This document shows, piece by piece, positions 1-5,800 of a DNA stretch of 6,929 nucleotides. The position numbers were made by a program, and so were the translations under genes. The notes beneath the pieces are model-generated. The model was not told where the DNA came from. It ran no database searches and was given only the letters and a program-made list of their open reading frames with translations. The DNA is from Gemmatimonadota bacterium (lineage in GTDB: Bacteria; Gemmatimonadota; Gemmatimonadetes; Gemmatimonadales; Gemmatimonadaceae). The first letter of the stretch is position 1, and each line of letters begins with the position of its first letter. The stretch covers positions 1 to 6,929 of the forward strand of contig JAQBQC010000255.1 of assembly GCA_028287205.1 (NCBI GenBank). The letters run 5' to 3'.

Positions 1-54
1 CACGCGATCGAACTGCAGCTCGTCACCTGCGGGGTGAGGGTCGTCGGCGGTCAT
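1..54 (-). CDS. Partial gene, N-terminus only (18 codons), function unknown
   Basis: An ATG at 54-52 opens a minus-strand frame that stays open for exactly 18 codons to the left edge and reads MTADDPHPAGDELQFDRV. A Shine-Dalgarno GGAG lies at 63-60, five bases before the ATG, which is the main reason for calling a gene here. The fragment is acidic and hydrophilic, with no signal peptide or membrane segment at its start, so the product probably begins in the cytoplasm. It lies downstream of the dehydrogenase gene on the same strand, across a gap of 137 bases containing two hairpins, so it is more likely separately transcribed than tightly co-operonic. Too little is visible to name a family. 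Confidence 0.55.
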   Translation of the reverse strand, partial: MTADDPHPAGDELQFDRV

Positions 55-59
55 CGAGT

Positions 60-63
60 CTCC
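60..63 (-). promoter_or_regulatory. Ribosome binding site of the left-edge gene
   Basis: GGAG on the minus strand, five bases upstream of the ATG at 54-52. It decides the start of the truncated left-edge gene. Confidence 0.5.
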
Positions 64-90
64 ATGAAAGGTCGGCGGGCGCGTGAACTG

Positions 91-110
91 CTCGAACGCA
101 CGCGTTCGAG
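91..110. repeat. Inverted repeat (hairpin) between two minus-strand genes
   Basis: CTCGAACG at 91-98 and CGTTCGAG at 103-110 are perfect reverse complements around a four-base centre; the palindrome can extend to nine pairs with a two-base centre. It lies 82 bases past the dehydrogenase stop and 37 bases before the next start. No T-run follows it on the minus strand, so it is a weak candidate for an intrinsic terminator. It could equally be a protein-binding palindrome for the left-edge gene. Confidence 0.45.
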
Positions 111-120
111 CGCGCACTAC

Positions 121-145
121 GCTAAGCGCGGGGGTGCGCGCTAGC
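121..145. repeat. Imperfect hairpin downstream of the dehydrogenase gene
   Basis: GCTA plus GCGCG (121-130, with one bulged A) pairs with CGCGC plus TAGC (137-145), leaving a G-rich loop. On the minus strand it is the first strong structure after the dehydrogenase stop at 192-194, about 46 bases downstream. It may contribute to transcript termination together with the palindrome at 91-110. No U-tract is visible. Confidence 0.35.
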
Positions 146-191
146 CAGATGTCAGTTCCGGACTACAAGCCGATGTCGAGCGAAGCCAGCG

Positions 192-1076
192 CTACGCGAT
201 GCCCGCCGCGCGCTCCATCGCACGCACGACCACGGAGAAGTCCTCGTCGCTGTGCGCCGCCGTTTGTCGCGCATTTTCTGCGGCCGCCACCTGCACCGCT
301 GCGGCCGTCGAGGGCATCGGTACGGAGAGCGCCTTCGCCGTATCCATAATGAGTCCGAAATCCTTGAACATGAGGCTCAATGCGAACGCGGGAGGATATT
401 CTTTCTTGCGCGCGTTCTCGATCTTCGCCTTCTGACTCGGGGAAACCACCGCGGTCTCGCTCAGCACCTGCAGAAAGCGTTCGCGCTGGAGTCCGGCCTT
501 CTCTCCGAGCGCAATGGATTCCGCGAGCGCCTGGACGCCCACGCCGAGCATGGTGTTCACGCAAAGCTTCATCGTCGCGCCGGATCCGCTGGCGCCAAGG
601 TAGAAGGTCTTGGCGCCGAGCACGGCAAGGAGTGGCCGGCATCTCTCATAGACATCCTCCTCGCCGCCCACGAAGATCACGAGCTGTCCCTGCTCGGCCT
701 GCACCGTGCTCCCTGACACGGGGGCGTCGAGCACGAACACGCCCTTGCGCGCCGCGCTCTCGTGCAAGCGGCGCGACGTCTCCGGATTCACGGTGCTCAT
801 CTCGACGATGGTCGCGCCGGATTTCGCACTCGACAGGATTCCGTCGGCTCCCAACATCACGGCTTCGAGCGCAGCATCATTTGCGAGGCTGGAGAAGATC
901 ACATCAGACTGTGCCGCGAGCTCACGCGGCGACTCTGCGATCGTCGCTCCCTGCCGCGCGAGCGGTTCCGCGCGCGCACGTGTGCGGTTGTAGACCACCA
1001 ACTCGTGTTGGGCCGAGAGCAGGCGGCCGGCCATGCGACTGCCCATCGCACCGAGGCCAACGAATCCTATGCGCAT
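192..1076 (-). CDS. NAD(P)-dependent beta-hydroxyacid dehydrogenase, 3-hydroxyisobutyrate dehydrogenase family
   Basis: This 294-residue cytosolic oxidoreductase has the usual full length for the family. Members oxidise or reduce beta-hydroxyacids or short aldehyde acids (3-hydroxyisobutyrate, tartronate semialdehyde, succinic semialdehyde) with NAD(P). The N-terminal Rossmann domain opens with the dinucleotide-binding motif GLGAMG (7-12). After the second strand comes NRT (30-32); an Arg in this place is associated with NADP preference in GLYR/SSAR-type members. The substrate motif reads DAPVSGS (117-123), where the family usually has DAPVSGG. The helical C-terminal domain carries the catalytic-lysine segment GSGATMKLCVN (164-174; Lys170, Asn174) and KDFGL (238-242; Lys238, Asp239). 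The start is the first ATG before GLGAMG, with only a weak GGTG-like ribosome site. Its neighbours do not reveal the substrate, so I give no gene symbol. Family confidence is high; exact reaction unknown. Confidence 0.93.
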   Translation of the reverse strand: MRIGFVGLGAMGSRMAGRLLSAQHELVVYNRTRARAEPLARQGATIAESPRELAAQSDVIFSSLANDAALEAVMLGADGILSSAKSGATIVEMSTVNPETSRRLHESAARKGVFVLDAPVSGSTVQAEQGQLVIFVGGEEDVYERCRPLLAVLGAKTFYLGASGSGATMKLCVNTMLGVGVQALAESIALGEKAGLQRERFLQVLSETAVVSPSQKAKIENARKKEYPPAFALSLMFKDFGLIMDTAKALSVPMPSTAAAVQVAAAENARQTAAHSDEDFSVVVRAMERAAGIA

Positions 1077-1275
1077 CGTGTCACCGGAATGTTCGTAATT
1101 GTTGGCATCTCGAAAGCGGGGGGAGTCTCAGAGGAAGTAACGCTGCGCTCCACTTCCCCGGTTCCTGCAAGATGCGCGGCTCGGCTCACGGAGCGCACGA
1201 GCCCGCCACGCCGGGGCGGCCACGAGCACCGTCCTGGTCGGGTCCCACTGGAAACTCCTCCCGCCTCTCCGTCGT

Positions 1276-1303
1276 AGGGCCACACAGCAGGCGCTGTGGC
1301 TCT
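1276..1303 (+). repeat. Hairpin in the 5' leader of the GlsB-type gene
   Basis: GCCAC (1279-1283) pairs with GTGGC (1296-1300), and AGC (1286-1288) with GCT (1293-1295), around a two-base bulge and a four-base loop. The outer bases 1276-1278 and 1301-1303 can add three pairs, one of them G-U. It ends ten bases before the Shine-Dalgarno site, so it could lie in the mRNA leader or act as an operator. A role is not shown. Confidence 0.3.
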
Positions 1304-1313
1304 ATTCTCGCTC

Positions 1314-1319
1314 GGGAGG
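1314..1319 (+). promoter_or_regulatory. Ribosome binding site of the GlsB-type gene
   Basis: GGGAGG four bases before the ATG at 1324; a strong match that fixes the start of this short gene. Confidence 0.7.
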
Positions 1320-1323
1320 CATC

Positions 1324-1578
1324 ATGATCTGGTGGATCTGTGTTGGGCTCGTCGCTGGATGGGCCACAGGCAAGATTCTGAAGGGAAGCGGCTACGGCGC
1401 GCTCGCGGACATCGTCATCGGAATCCTCGGCGCCCTCATCGGCGGCTTCGTCATGCGCGCGCTTGGCTTCGCCGGCTCCGGCGGATTTTTCTACACGGTG
1501 TTCGTCGCGATCATCGGCGCGATGATCCTGGTGTGGCTCGAGCATTTCTTTTCGGGACATCGCGGACACAATCTCTAA
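1324..1578 (+). CDS. GlsB/YeaQ/YmgE family stress-response membrane protein (transglycosylase-associated protein)
   Basis: An 84-residue, very hydrophobic inner-membrane protein, the normal length for this family. Three membrane segments are visible: about 1-17, 27-48 and 54-75. The Gly-rich pattern is typical of the family: an early GLVAGWATGKI, then ADIVIGILGALIGGFV, then FVAIIGAMILVWL, ending in a short His/Gly-rich hydrophilic tail. Members are named 'transglycosylase-associated' and are induced by acid, osmotic or stationary-phase stress in enterobacteria; their molecular role is unknown. The start is fixed by GGGAGG four bases upstream. A perfect hairpin 19 bases past the stop suggests a single-gene transcript, separate from the esterase gene that follows on the same strand. 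Family assignment is firm; function is not. Confidence 0.92.
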   Translation: MIWWICVGLVAGWATGKILKGSGYGALADIVIGILGALIGGFVMRALGFAGSGGFFYTVFVAIIGAMILVWLEHFFSGHRGHNL

Positions 1579-1597
1579 GGTTGGAAAGTTTCCACGA

Positions 1598-1622
1598 CGG
1601 CCATTCGCGAGACGAATGGCCG
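1598..1622 (+). terminator. Perfect 10-bp hairpin, probable terminator after the GlsB-type gene
   Basis: CGGCCATTCG (1598-1607) and CGAATGGCCG (1613-1622) are exact reverse complements around the five-base loop CGAGA. The hairpin starts 19 bases after the stop codon, the expected place for a terminator. What follows is only mildly T-rich (CTTCGCATTCACGCTTCTT), without a true U-tract, so termination may be partial. It also lies 62 bases before the next start and could be in that gene's leader. Confidence 0.6.
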
Positions 1623-1662
1623 CTTCGCATTCACGCTTCTTGCGGCGAACCTCTCTGACGCA

Positions 1663-1673
1663 TTGACCGTCAA
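1663..1673. promoter_or_regulatory. Small palindrome overlapping the esterase ribosome binding site
   Basis: TTGAC-C-GTCAA is a perfect five-base inverted repeat with a one-base centre. Its last two bases are the first As of the AAGGAGG ribosome site (1672-1678). A one-base centre cannot form an RNA hairpin, so if it matters it would be as a DNA-binding site. The site is short and could be chance. Confidence 0.2.
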
Positions 1674-1678
1674 GGAGG
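1672..1678 (+). promoter_or_regulatory. Ribosome binding site of the esterase gene
   Basis: AAGGAGG, followed by T, is a near-ideal Shine-Dalgarno six bases before the ATG at 1685. It fixes the start and suggests efficient translation. Confidence 0.75.
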
Positions 1679-1684
1679 TACGCG

Positions 1685-3031
1685 ATGACAGGCACAGCGA
1701 CTCTCGACCTGACCGACCGGGTCCGCGAAAGCGCCCACCCGCTCGGCACGGGCCCACAAGCCTACGACCAGCTCATGCAGCGCATCGGCGATGCGCACTT
1801 CGTTCTGCTCGGTGAGGCATCGCACGGCACGCACGAGTTCTACCGCGATCGCGTGGACATCACGAAGCGGCTCGTCACGGAGAAGGGCTTCACCGCGATT
1901 GCCACCGAAGCCGACTGGCCCGACGCGCGCCGCGTCGATCGTTACGTGCGCGGCAAGAGCACCGACGCCACTCCCGCCGAAGCGCTGAGCGGTTTCCGTC
2001 GTTTCCCCACGTGGATGTGGCGGAACGAGGACGTCGTCGCACTCGTCGAATGGCTGCGCTCGCACAACGACGCGCTGCCGAAAGACGTTCCTCGGGTCGG
2101 CTTCTACGGCCTCGACCTCTACAGCCTCCGCGCGTCGATGGAGGCCGTGATGCAGTATCTCGAGAAGGAGGAGCCGGAGGTGGCGAAGCGCGTCCGCGAG
2201 CGCTACGCGTGCTTCGATCGCTTCGAAAAGGATGAGCAGGTATACGGATTCCTCGCCGGTTCCGGTGCAAGCGAGTCGTGCGAGCAGGCGGTGGTCGATG
2301 TGCTCCTCGAGCTTCGTCGTCGCGCGGCCGATTCGGCGCAGCAGAATGCGAACGAAGATGATGAGGCGCTCTTCGACGCCGAGCAAAACGCTCGCGTCGC
2401 GGTGAGCGCGGAGCGTTACTATCGAATGATGTATCGCGGCGATGCGTCGACGTGGAATCTTCGCGACACGCACATGGTCGAGACGCTCGATGCGGTCGTG
2501 GCGCATCTCGGTCGACAGACGCCAGCGCCGAAGGTGGTGGTCTGGGCGCACAACTCACATCTCGGCGACGCGGGCGCGACGGAGATGGGCGAGCGAGGAG
2601 AGCTGAACGTGGGACAGCTGGTGCGCACGCGACGCGGCACCGACGCCGTGCTGGTTGGATTCACCACGCACCACGGGAGAGTCACCGCCGCCACCAACTG
2701 GGGAGGCGGCGCCGAGCGCAAGCATGTTCGTCCGGCACTGCGCGATAGCTATGAAGCGATGTTCCGCGAAACGCGCACCGGTCGATTCCTGCTCACGTGG
2801 CACGAGGGTGACGCGTTGATGCACGACATGCGCAATCCCAAGCTCGAGCGCGCGATCGGCGTCATCTATCGCCCGGAGACGGAGCGACAGAGCCACTACT
2901 TCTGGGCGAGGCTGGGCGATCAGTTCGATGCCGTCATACACACGGATGAGACTCGCGCCGTGAAGCCGCTCGAGCCGACGGCCGAATGGGACGCGGGCGA
3001 GCCACCGGAGACCTACCCGTTCGGGGTCTGA
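1685..3031 (+). CDS. Erythromycin esterase family protein
   Basis: A 448-residue protein of the erythromycin esterase family (Pfam PF05139; EreA/EreB and the Bacillus homologues), near normal length, with no signal peptide, so cytoplasmic. EreA and EreB hydrolyse the macrolide lactone ring, but many chromosomal relatives do not act on macrolides. Family motifs appear in order: GEASHG (43-48), whose His47 matches the proposed general base of EreB, followed by THEFYRDR; EADWPD (75-80); GLDLYSL (142-148); NLRDTHM (258-264); WAHNSHLGDA (287-296) with His289 and His292; and IGVIYRPETERQSHYF (391-406). All the motif His and Glu residues I expect are present, so the enzyme looks active. A perfect ribosome site precedes the start. 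It converges on the amidohydrolase gene with 29 bases between stops. Codon and base composition match its neighbours, and there is no mobile element, so it looks native rather than an acquired resistance gene. Family certain; macrolide activity unknown. Confidence 0.94.
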   Translation: MTGTATLDLTDRVRESAHPLGTGPQAYDQLMQRIGDAHFVLLGEASHGTHEFYRDRVDITKRLVTEKGFTAIATEADWPDARRVDRYVRGKSTDATPAEALSGFRRFPTWMWRNEDVVALVEWLRSHNDALPKDVPRVGFYGLDLYSLRASMEAVMQYLEKEEPEVAKRVRERYACFDRFEKDEQVYGFLAGSGASESCEQAVVDVLLELRRRAADSAQQNANEDDEALFDAEQNARVAVSAERYYRMMYRGDASTWNLRDTHMVETLDAVVAHLGRQTPAPKVVVWAHNSHLGDAGATEMGERGELNVGQLVRTRRGTDAVLVGFTTHHGRVTAATNWGGGAERKHVRPALRDSYEAMFRETRTGRFLLTWHEGDALMHDMRNPKLERAIGVIYRPETERQSHYFWARLGDQFDAVIHTDETRAVKPLEPTAEWDAGEPPETYPFGV

Positions 3032-3040
3032 TCGCGCTCG

Positions 3041-3072
3041 CGCGCTACGGAATCCGCGCGCTACGGAATCCG
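3041..3072. repeat. Perfect 16-bp tandem duplication at the convergent gene junction
   Basis: The unit CGCGCTACGGAATCCG occurs at 3041-3056 and again, identical and head to tail, at 3057-3072. The second copy contains the amidohydrolase stop codon (TAG on the minus strand, 3063-3061) and its last three sense codons. The core CGGAATCCG is nearly self-complementary, so the two cores (3048-3056 and 3064-3072) can pair into a nine-position stem with one A-A mismatch (T-T on the other strand) and a seven-base loop. It is the only structure between the two convergent stops and may serve as a terminator, without U-tracts. Confidence 0.8.
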
Positions 3073-5085
3073 TGCGCTCGGCTGCACTCCCACCACCGCA
3101 TACAGCTCCTTCGGATCGAACTGGATGCCGTCCTTCACGACCATCACCGTCTTCCGCACATCGCTGATGTTCGTGGTCGGATCGCCATCCACGAGCACCA
3201 CATCGGCGACCTTTCCCACCGCGATCGACCCGCGATCCTTCTCGTGATGCATGACGGTGGCCGATCCGATCGTTGCGAGCCGGAGCACCTGGGGCGCCGG
3301 AATTCCCGTCTGCACGTACAGCTCGAGCTCGCGCAGCAGCTGAAATCCGACAGGGCCGTTGTCCGTGCCCGCAACGATCGGCACCCCGGCGTCATACATC
3401 GCCTTCACGATTCCCTTCATCTGCCCGAACGCATCGCGATAACGCTGATCCATACCGGTGGGCACAGGTAGCCCACCCGCATAGAAGCTGCGCTGCACCT
3501 GCGGCGGCATCCGCCCGGCGATCGACGCCTGATTCGGATCGAGCTCGCCCGGACGCGCGGTGAACATCCCTTCGAACGTCGTGAGTGTGGGGTCGATGTC
3601 CGTCCCGTGCGCCTTGAACAGCGCGACGAACGCGCGCACCTGCGGCGATTGCAGATCGAGATCCTTTCCACCCGCGCCCACAGCCTTGAAGCGCGACATC
3701 GTGCGCGTGTCCTTTACGGTGTCCATGAAGTTGAGCAACAACATGTTGGCGTGCTGAATCTCGTCGAAGCCGAGCTTCACCACCTGCGAGGCGGTCATGT
3801 ACGCCGGAACGTGCCCGCTCACGCGCAGCCCCTTCGCATGCGCCTCGGCGATGATCGCTGGCACCAGCTCCGGCTTCATCGAGCTGTACACCTTGATCTG
3901 CTCGTAGCCGTGCGCCGCGTACCAGTCCACATCGCGGCGCACACTCGCTTCGTCATCAGCGAGAAGACCGGTGGGTACCTGGTACGGACCGGAGCCATCG
4001 ATCAGTCCAGCGAGCATCAGGCGTGGTCCGATGAGCGAGCCGTCCGCGAACTTTCGCTTGAGCTCGAGCACGGTGATGGTATCGTTCCCCATGTCGCGCG
4101 CGTTCGTCACGCCGGCAGCGATGTGCAGCAGTCCATCGTCGCCTGGCGACATGTGCACGTGCATGTCCCACAGCCCCGGCAAGAGCGTCTTGCCAGCGGC
4201 ATCGATCACGGTCGCGCCGGCGGGGATCTTCACGCTCCCATCCTTCCCCACGGCAGTGATGCGATCGCCATTCATCACGACTGTCATGCCCGGCTGCACA
4301 GTCGCCGACTCCGCGATGAACAGCCGCGCGCCGCGAACCACGAGCGCACCCTTCGGCCTGTGCGACAGCTCGCGCGCGAGACGGACGTATCGCTCGCCGC
4401 GCGCCTTCTCCTGCGCAGCCGTCATCGGTGCGACGCCGCTCTCCCACCCCGCGGGTACCACGCTCGACCAGCCGGATACCGTCGCGAAGTGTTCGCCGCT
4501 GTCGTCGGTCCAGATCGGGAAGGGGGAGAAGCCGAGTCCGCCGACGTCGTAGCGAACGACATGCAGCGGCTTCCCGTTCGCCGTGATCGTCATCTCTCCC
4601 GACTTCTCGACCGTCGCCTCGCCGCTCGGCAACAGCGGCACGCGACCATTGTTCGCCAGCGCCGCCTTCACCAGCAGCTGCGAACCGACGGGAGACTCGG
4701 CGTTCGCGATGTAGAATGCGCGTGCCGCATTGGCGCGCGTACCGTGCTCGCTCGAGGTCTTCCACGTGGCGGTGCCACCGCTGTTGGTGTAGTGCTCGTC
4801 GACGCTGTCCTTGAGGTAGCCGTGGCCAACGATCGAAAGCGAGGCCGGCATACCGCCATCGCCGAGCTTGAGCACGGACTCTTCGTGCGGTCCGCGCCCG
4901 CGATCGTTGTACTCGTAGACGGAATGCAGGGCGCCGTTTACCCACCACTCGCGGTATTCGCCAGCAGGTCGCCCGGAGAAGAGCACGACATAGTGCGCGG
5001 TATCCGGCGCCAGTTGTGCGCGCGCGCTCGGGAAGGGAAGTAGGGCAAGCGCGATGACGGCGCCGAACGAGCGCGTGAGTTTCAC
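3061..5085 (-). CDS. Secreted metal-dependent amidohydrolase, imidazolonepropionase-like
   Basis: I choose the GTG at 5085: GGAGG lies four bases upstream and the protein then opens with a clear signal peptide (MKLTRSFGAVIALALLPFPS, then ARA, cleavage before Gln24). Upstream in-frame starts reach 5202 but would put 39 polar residues before it. The 674-residue product is probably exported to the periplasm or outside. Residues about 28-240 form a beta-rich, Trp/Tyr-containing region I cannot assign. From about 246 comes the amidohydrolase fold (COG1228-like): a small beta-domain, then the metal-binding barrel with HVH (309-311), Lys398 in QIKVYSS (possible carboxylated bridging lysine), His425 in SGHV, His445 in QHAN and Asp575 in GTDNG, then a C-terminal composite strand region ending near VADVVLVDGDP. 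All metal ligands are present, so it should be an active binuclear-type hydrolase of amide, peptide or ring C-N bonds. Substrate unknown. Confidence 0.93.
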   Translation of the reverse strand: MKLTRSFGAVIALALLPFPSARAQLAPDTAHYVVLFSGRPAGEYREWWVNGALHSVYEYNDRGRGPHEESVLKLGDGGMPASLSIVGHGYLKDSVDEHYTNSGGTATWKTSSEHGTRANAARAFYIANAESPVGSQLLVKAALANNGRVPLLPSGEATVEKSGEMTITANGKPLHVVRYDVGGLGFSPFPIWTDDSGEHFATVSGWSSVVPAGWESGVAPMTAAQEKARGERYVRLARELSHRPKGALVVRGARLFIAESATVQPGMTVVMNGDRITAVGKDGSVKIPAGATVIDAAGKTLLPGLWDMHVHMSPGDDGLLHIAAGVTNARDMGNDTITVLELKRKFADGSLIGPRLMLAGLIDGSGPYQVPTGLLADDEASVRRDVDWYAAHGYEQIKVYSSMKPELVPAIIAEAHAKGLRVSGHVPAYMTASQVVKLGFDEIQHANMLLLNFMDTVKDTRTMSRFKAVGAGGKDLDLQSPQVRAFVALFKAHGTDIDPTLTTFEGMFTARPGELDPNQASIAGRMPPQVQRSFYAGGLPVPTGMDQRYRDAFGQMKGIVKAMYDAGVPIVAGTDNGPVGFQLLRELELYVQTGIPAPQVLRLATIGSATVMHHEKDRGSIAVGKVADVVLVDGDPTTNISDVRKTVMVVKDGIQFDPKELYAVVGVQPSARIP

Positions 5086-5089
5086 TGTG

Positions 5090-5094
5090 CCTCC
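5090..5094 (-). promoter_or_regulatory. Ribosome binding site that decides the amidohydrolase start
   Basis: GGAGG on the minus strand, four bases before the GTG at 5085. With the signal peptide that follows directly, it outweighs the longer in-frame extension to 5202. Confidence 0.7.
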
Positions 5095-5182
5095 AGAGAT
5101 GTGACGCCGAGTCGCAACGTTATTCACTCCCGGCGAAGCAAGCAAGGTCATTCGGTGCGTGATGGATCGTGAGGCGCGCGAT

Positions 5183-5734
5183 ATGCGAGCACTCGACGTC
5201 ATGCCGCTTCAATACGCGAATCTCGATCACGTCACGCGACGCGCAATGGTCGGAGAGCTGGACGAGGACCTCGCGAACGGCTCGATGCACATATCACCAA
5301 GACTGCAGCCGAGTGCAGTCGCTGAGTACCAGCGCCTGCTTCGCGACGCGCTCCGCTACTATGATGATCTCTGGCTGGAGGAACGGATCGCTCCGCTGCT
5401 CGTGGACTTCGAGACGCGGCGCACGGCCAAGGGCGATGTCGTCACAGCTCGACTGCCGGAAGGCGCGGCGCGCGTCATGGCGGAACGGGATTTCAACCTG
5501 TACTACATGCGCGGGATCGCGCGCCGCGCGATCGCGGAGGGGCGACCCGATGTCGAGGTGTATCGCGCTCGACTGTCTCTCGAGCCGCGGCGCGAATCCT
5601 CCGTGCTCGAGGGTGCGCACATACCGGCCGAGCAGCTTCTCGCGGATCTTCGCGCGCCCGCGCCGCTCTCGCAGGCGCCTCGACTTCTGGGGAGGCCGAA
5701 CTCCGGGCTGAGCGTGCGTCTCACGGGTCCCTGA
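5183..5734 (+). CDS. Conserved-looking protein of unknown function (183 residues)
   Basis: A soluble, charged protein with no signal peptide or membrane segment. I do not recognise a named domain. Recognisable blocks are [16 protein letters not shown] (11-26), ISPRL (37-41), [19 protein letters not shown] (49-67), a basic '[14 protein letters not shown]' stretch (79-92), [17 protein letters not shown] (104-120), VEVYRAR (124-130), and the C-terminal [10 protein letters not shown] (171-180). From memory, unchecked, similar blocks occur in uncharacterised proteins of about this length in other bacteria, which supports a real gene. Start choice is open: ATG 5183 has GAGG eight bases upstream; ATG 5201 sits closest to the first conserved block but lacks a ribosome site; GTG 5159 and ATG 5162 are also in frame. 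It is divergent from the amidohydrolase gene and ends before a strong hairpin, so it is probably transcribed alone. Confidence 0.8.
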   Translation: MRALDVMPLQYANLDHVTRRAMVGELDEDLANGSMHISPRLQPSAVAEYQRLLRDALRYYDDLWLEERIAPLLVDFETRRTAKGDVVTARLPEGAARVMAERDFNLYYMRGIARRAIAEGRPDVEVYRARLSLEPRRESSVLEGAHIPAEQLLADLRAPAPLSQAPRLLGRPNSGLSVRLTGP

Positions 5735-5760
5735 TTCTTCGCGGCGACACGTGGCAGGGA

Positions 5761-5783
5761 GCTCGAGCATCATTTGCTCGAGC
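5761..5783. terminator. Probable bidirectional terminator hairpin
   Basis: GCTCGAGCA (5761-5769) and TGCTCGAGC (5775-5783) are exact reverse complements around the loop TCATT. GGG at 5757-5759 can also pair with the C-run at 5784-5787 if A5760 is bulged. It lies between two convergent genes, 26 bases past the plus-strand stop (5734) and 17 bases past the minus-strand stop (5801-5803), the expected place for a shared terminator. Neither side has a U-tract. Confidence 0.65.
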
Positions 5784-5800
5784 CCCCTCAAAGATCATCG

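Larger units (their letters stand above)
1077..1323. other. Divergent intergenic region between dehydrogenase and GlsB-type genes
   Basis: These 247 bases lie between two divergently transcribed genes and should hold both promoters. I see no convincing sigma-70 -35/-10 pair on either strand. Visible structure: an inverted repeat GGAAGT (1133-1138) / ACTTCC (1152-1157), and a hairpin at 1276-1303 close to the plus-strand ribosome site. A 72-codon open frame crosses the region on the minus strand, but its Gly/Pro/Arg-rich product does not look like a real protein. Confidence 0.5.

Noticed and set aside
1067..1285. A 72-codon minus-strand frame whose stop overlaps the dehydrogenase start, resembling a translationally coupled small gene
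   Set aside because: The overlap is suggestive, but the product is Gly/Pro/Arg/Ser-rich without hydrophobic pattern, and it has no clear ribosome site.
380..1327. A 315-codon plus-strand open frame across the dehydrogenase gene and the following gap
   Set aside because: Its product is almost entirely Arg/Ser/Pro/Ala-rich, typical of an antisense frame, and the minus strand holds a complete Rossmann enzyme.
1670..2551. A 293-codon minus-strand open frame opposite the esterase gene
   Set aside because: Antisense shadow: the plus strand carries all erythromycin esterase motifs and an ideal ribosome site.
3607..5043. A 478-codon open frame on the plus strand opposite the amidohydrolase gene
   Set aside because: It is a shadow of the real gene caused by high-GC codon use. 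Its product is His/Arg-rich without any domain pattern, while the minus strand encodes a full signal peptide and all metal ligands.
1685..5085. The idea that the esterase and amidohydrolase form one antibiotic-degrading system
   Set aside because: They are convergent, not an operon; one is cytoplasmic and the other exported; and no sequence feature links their substrates.
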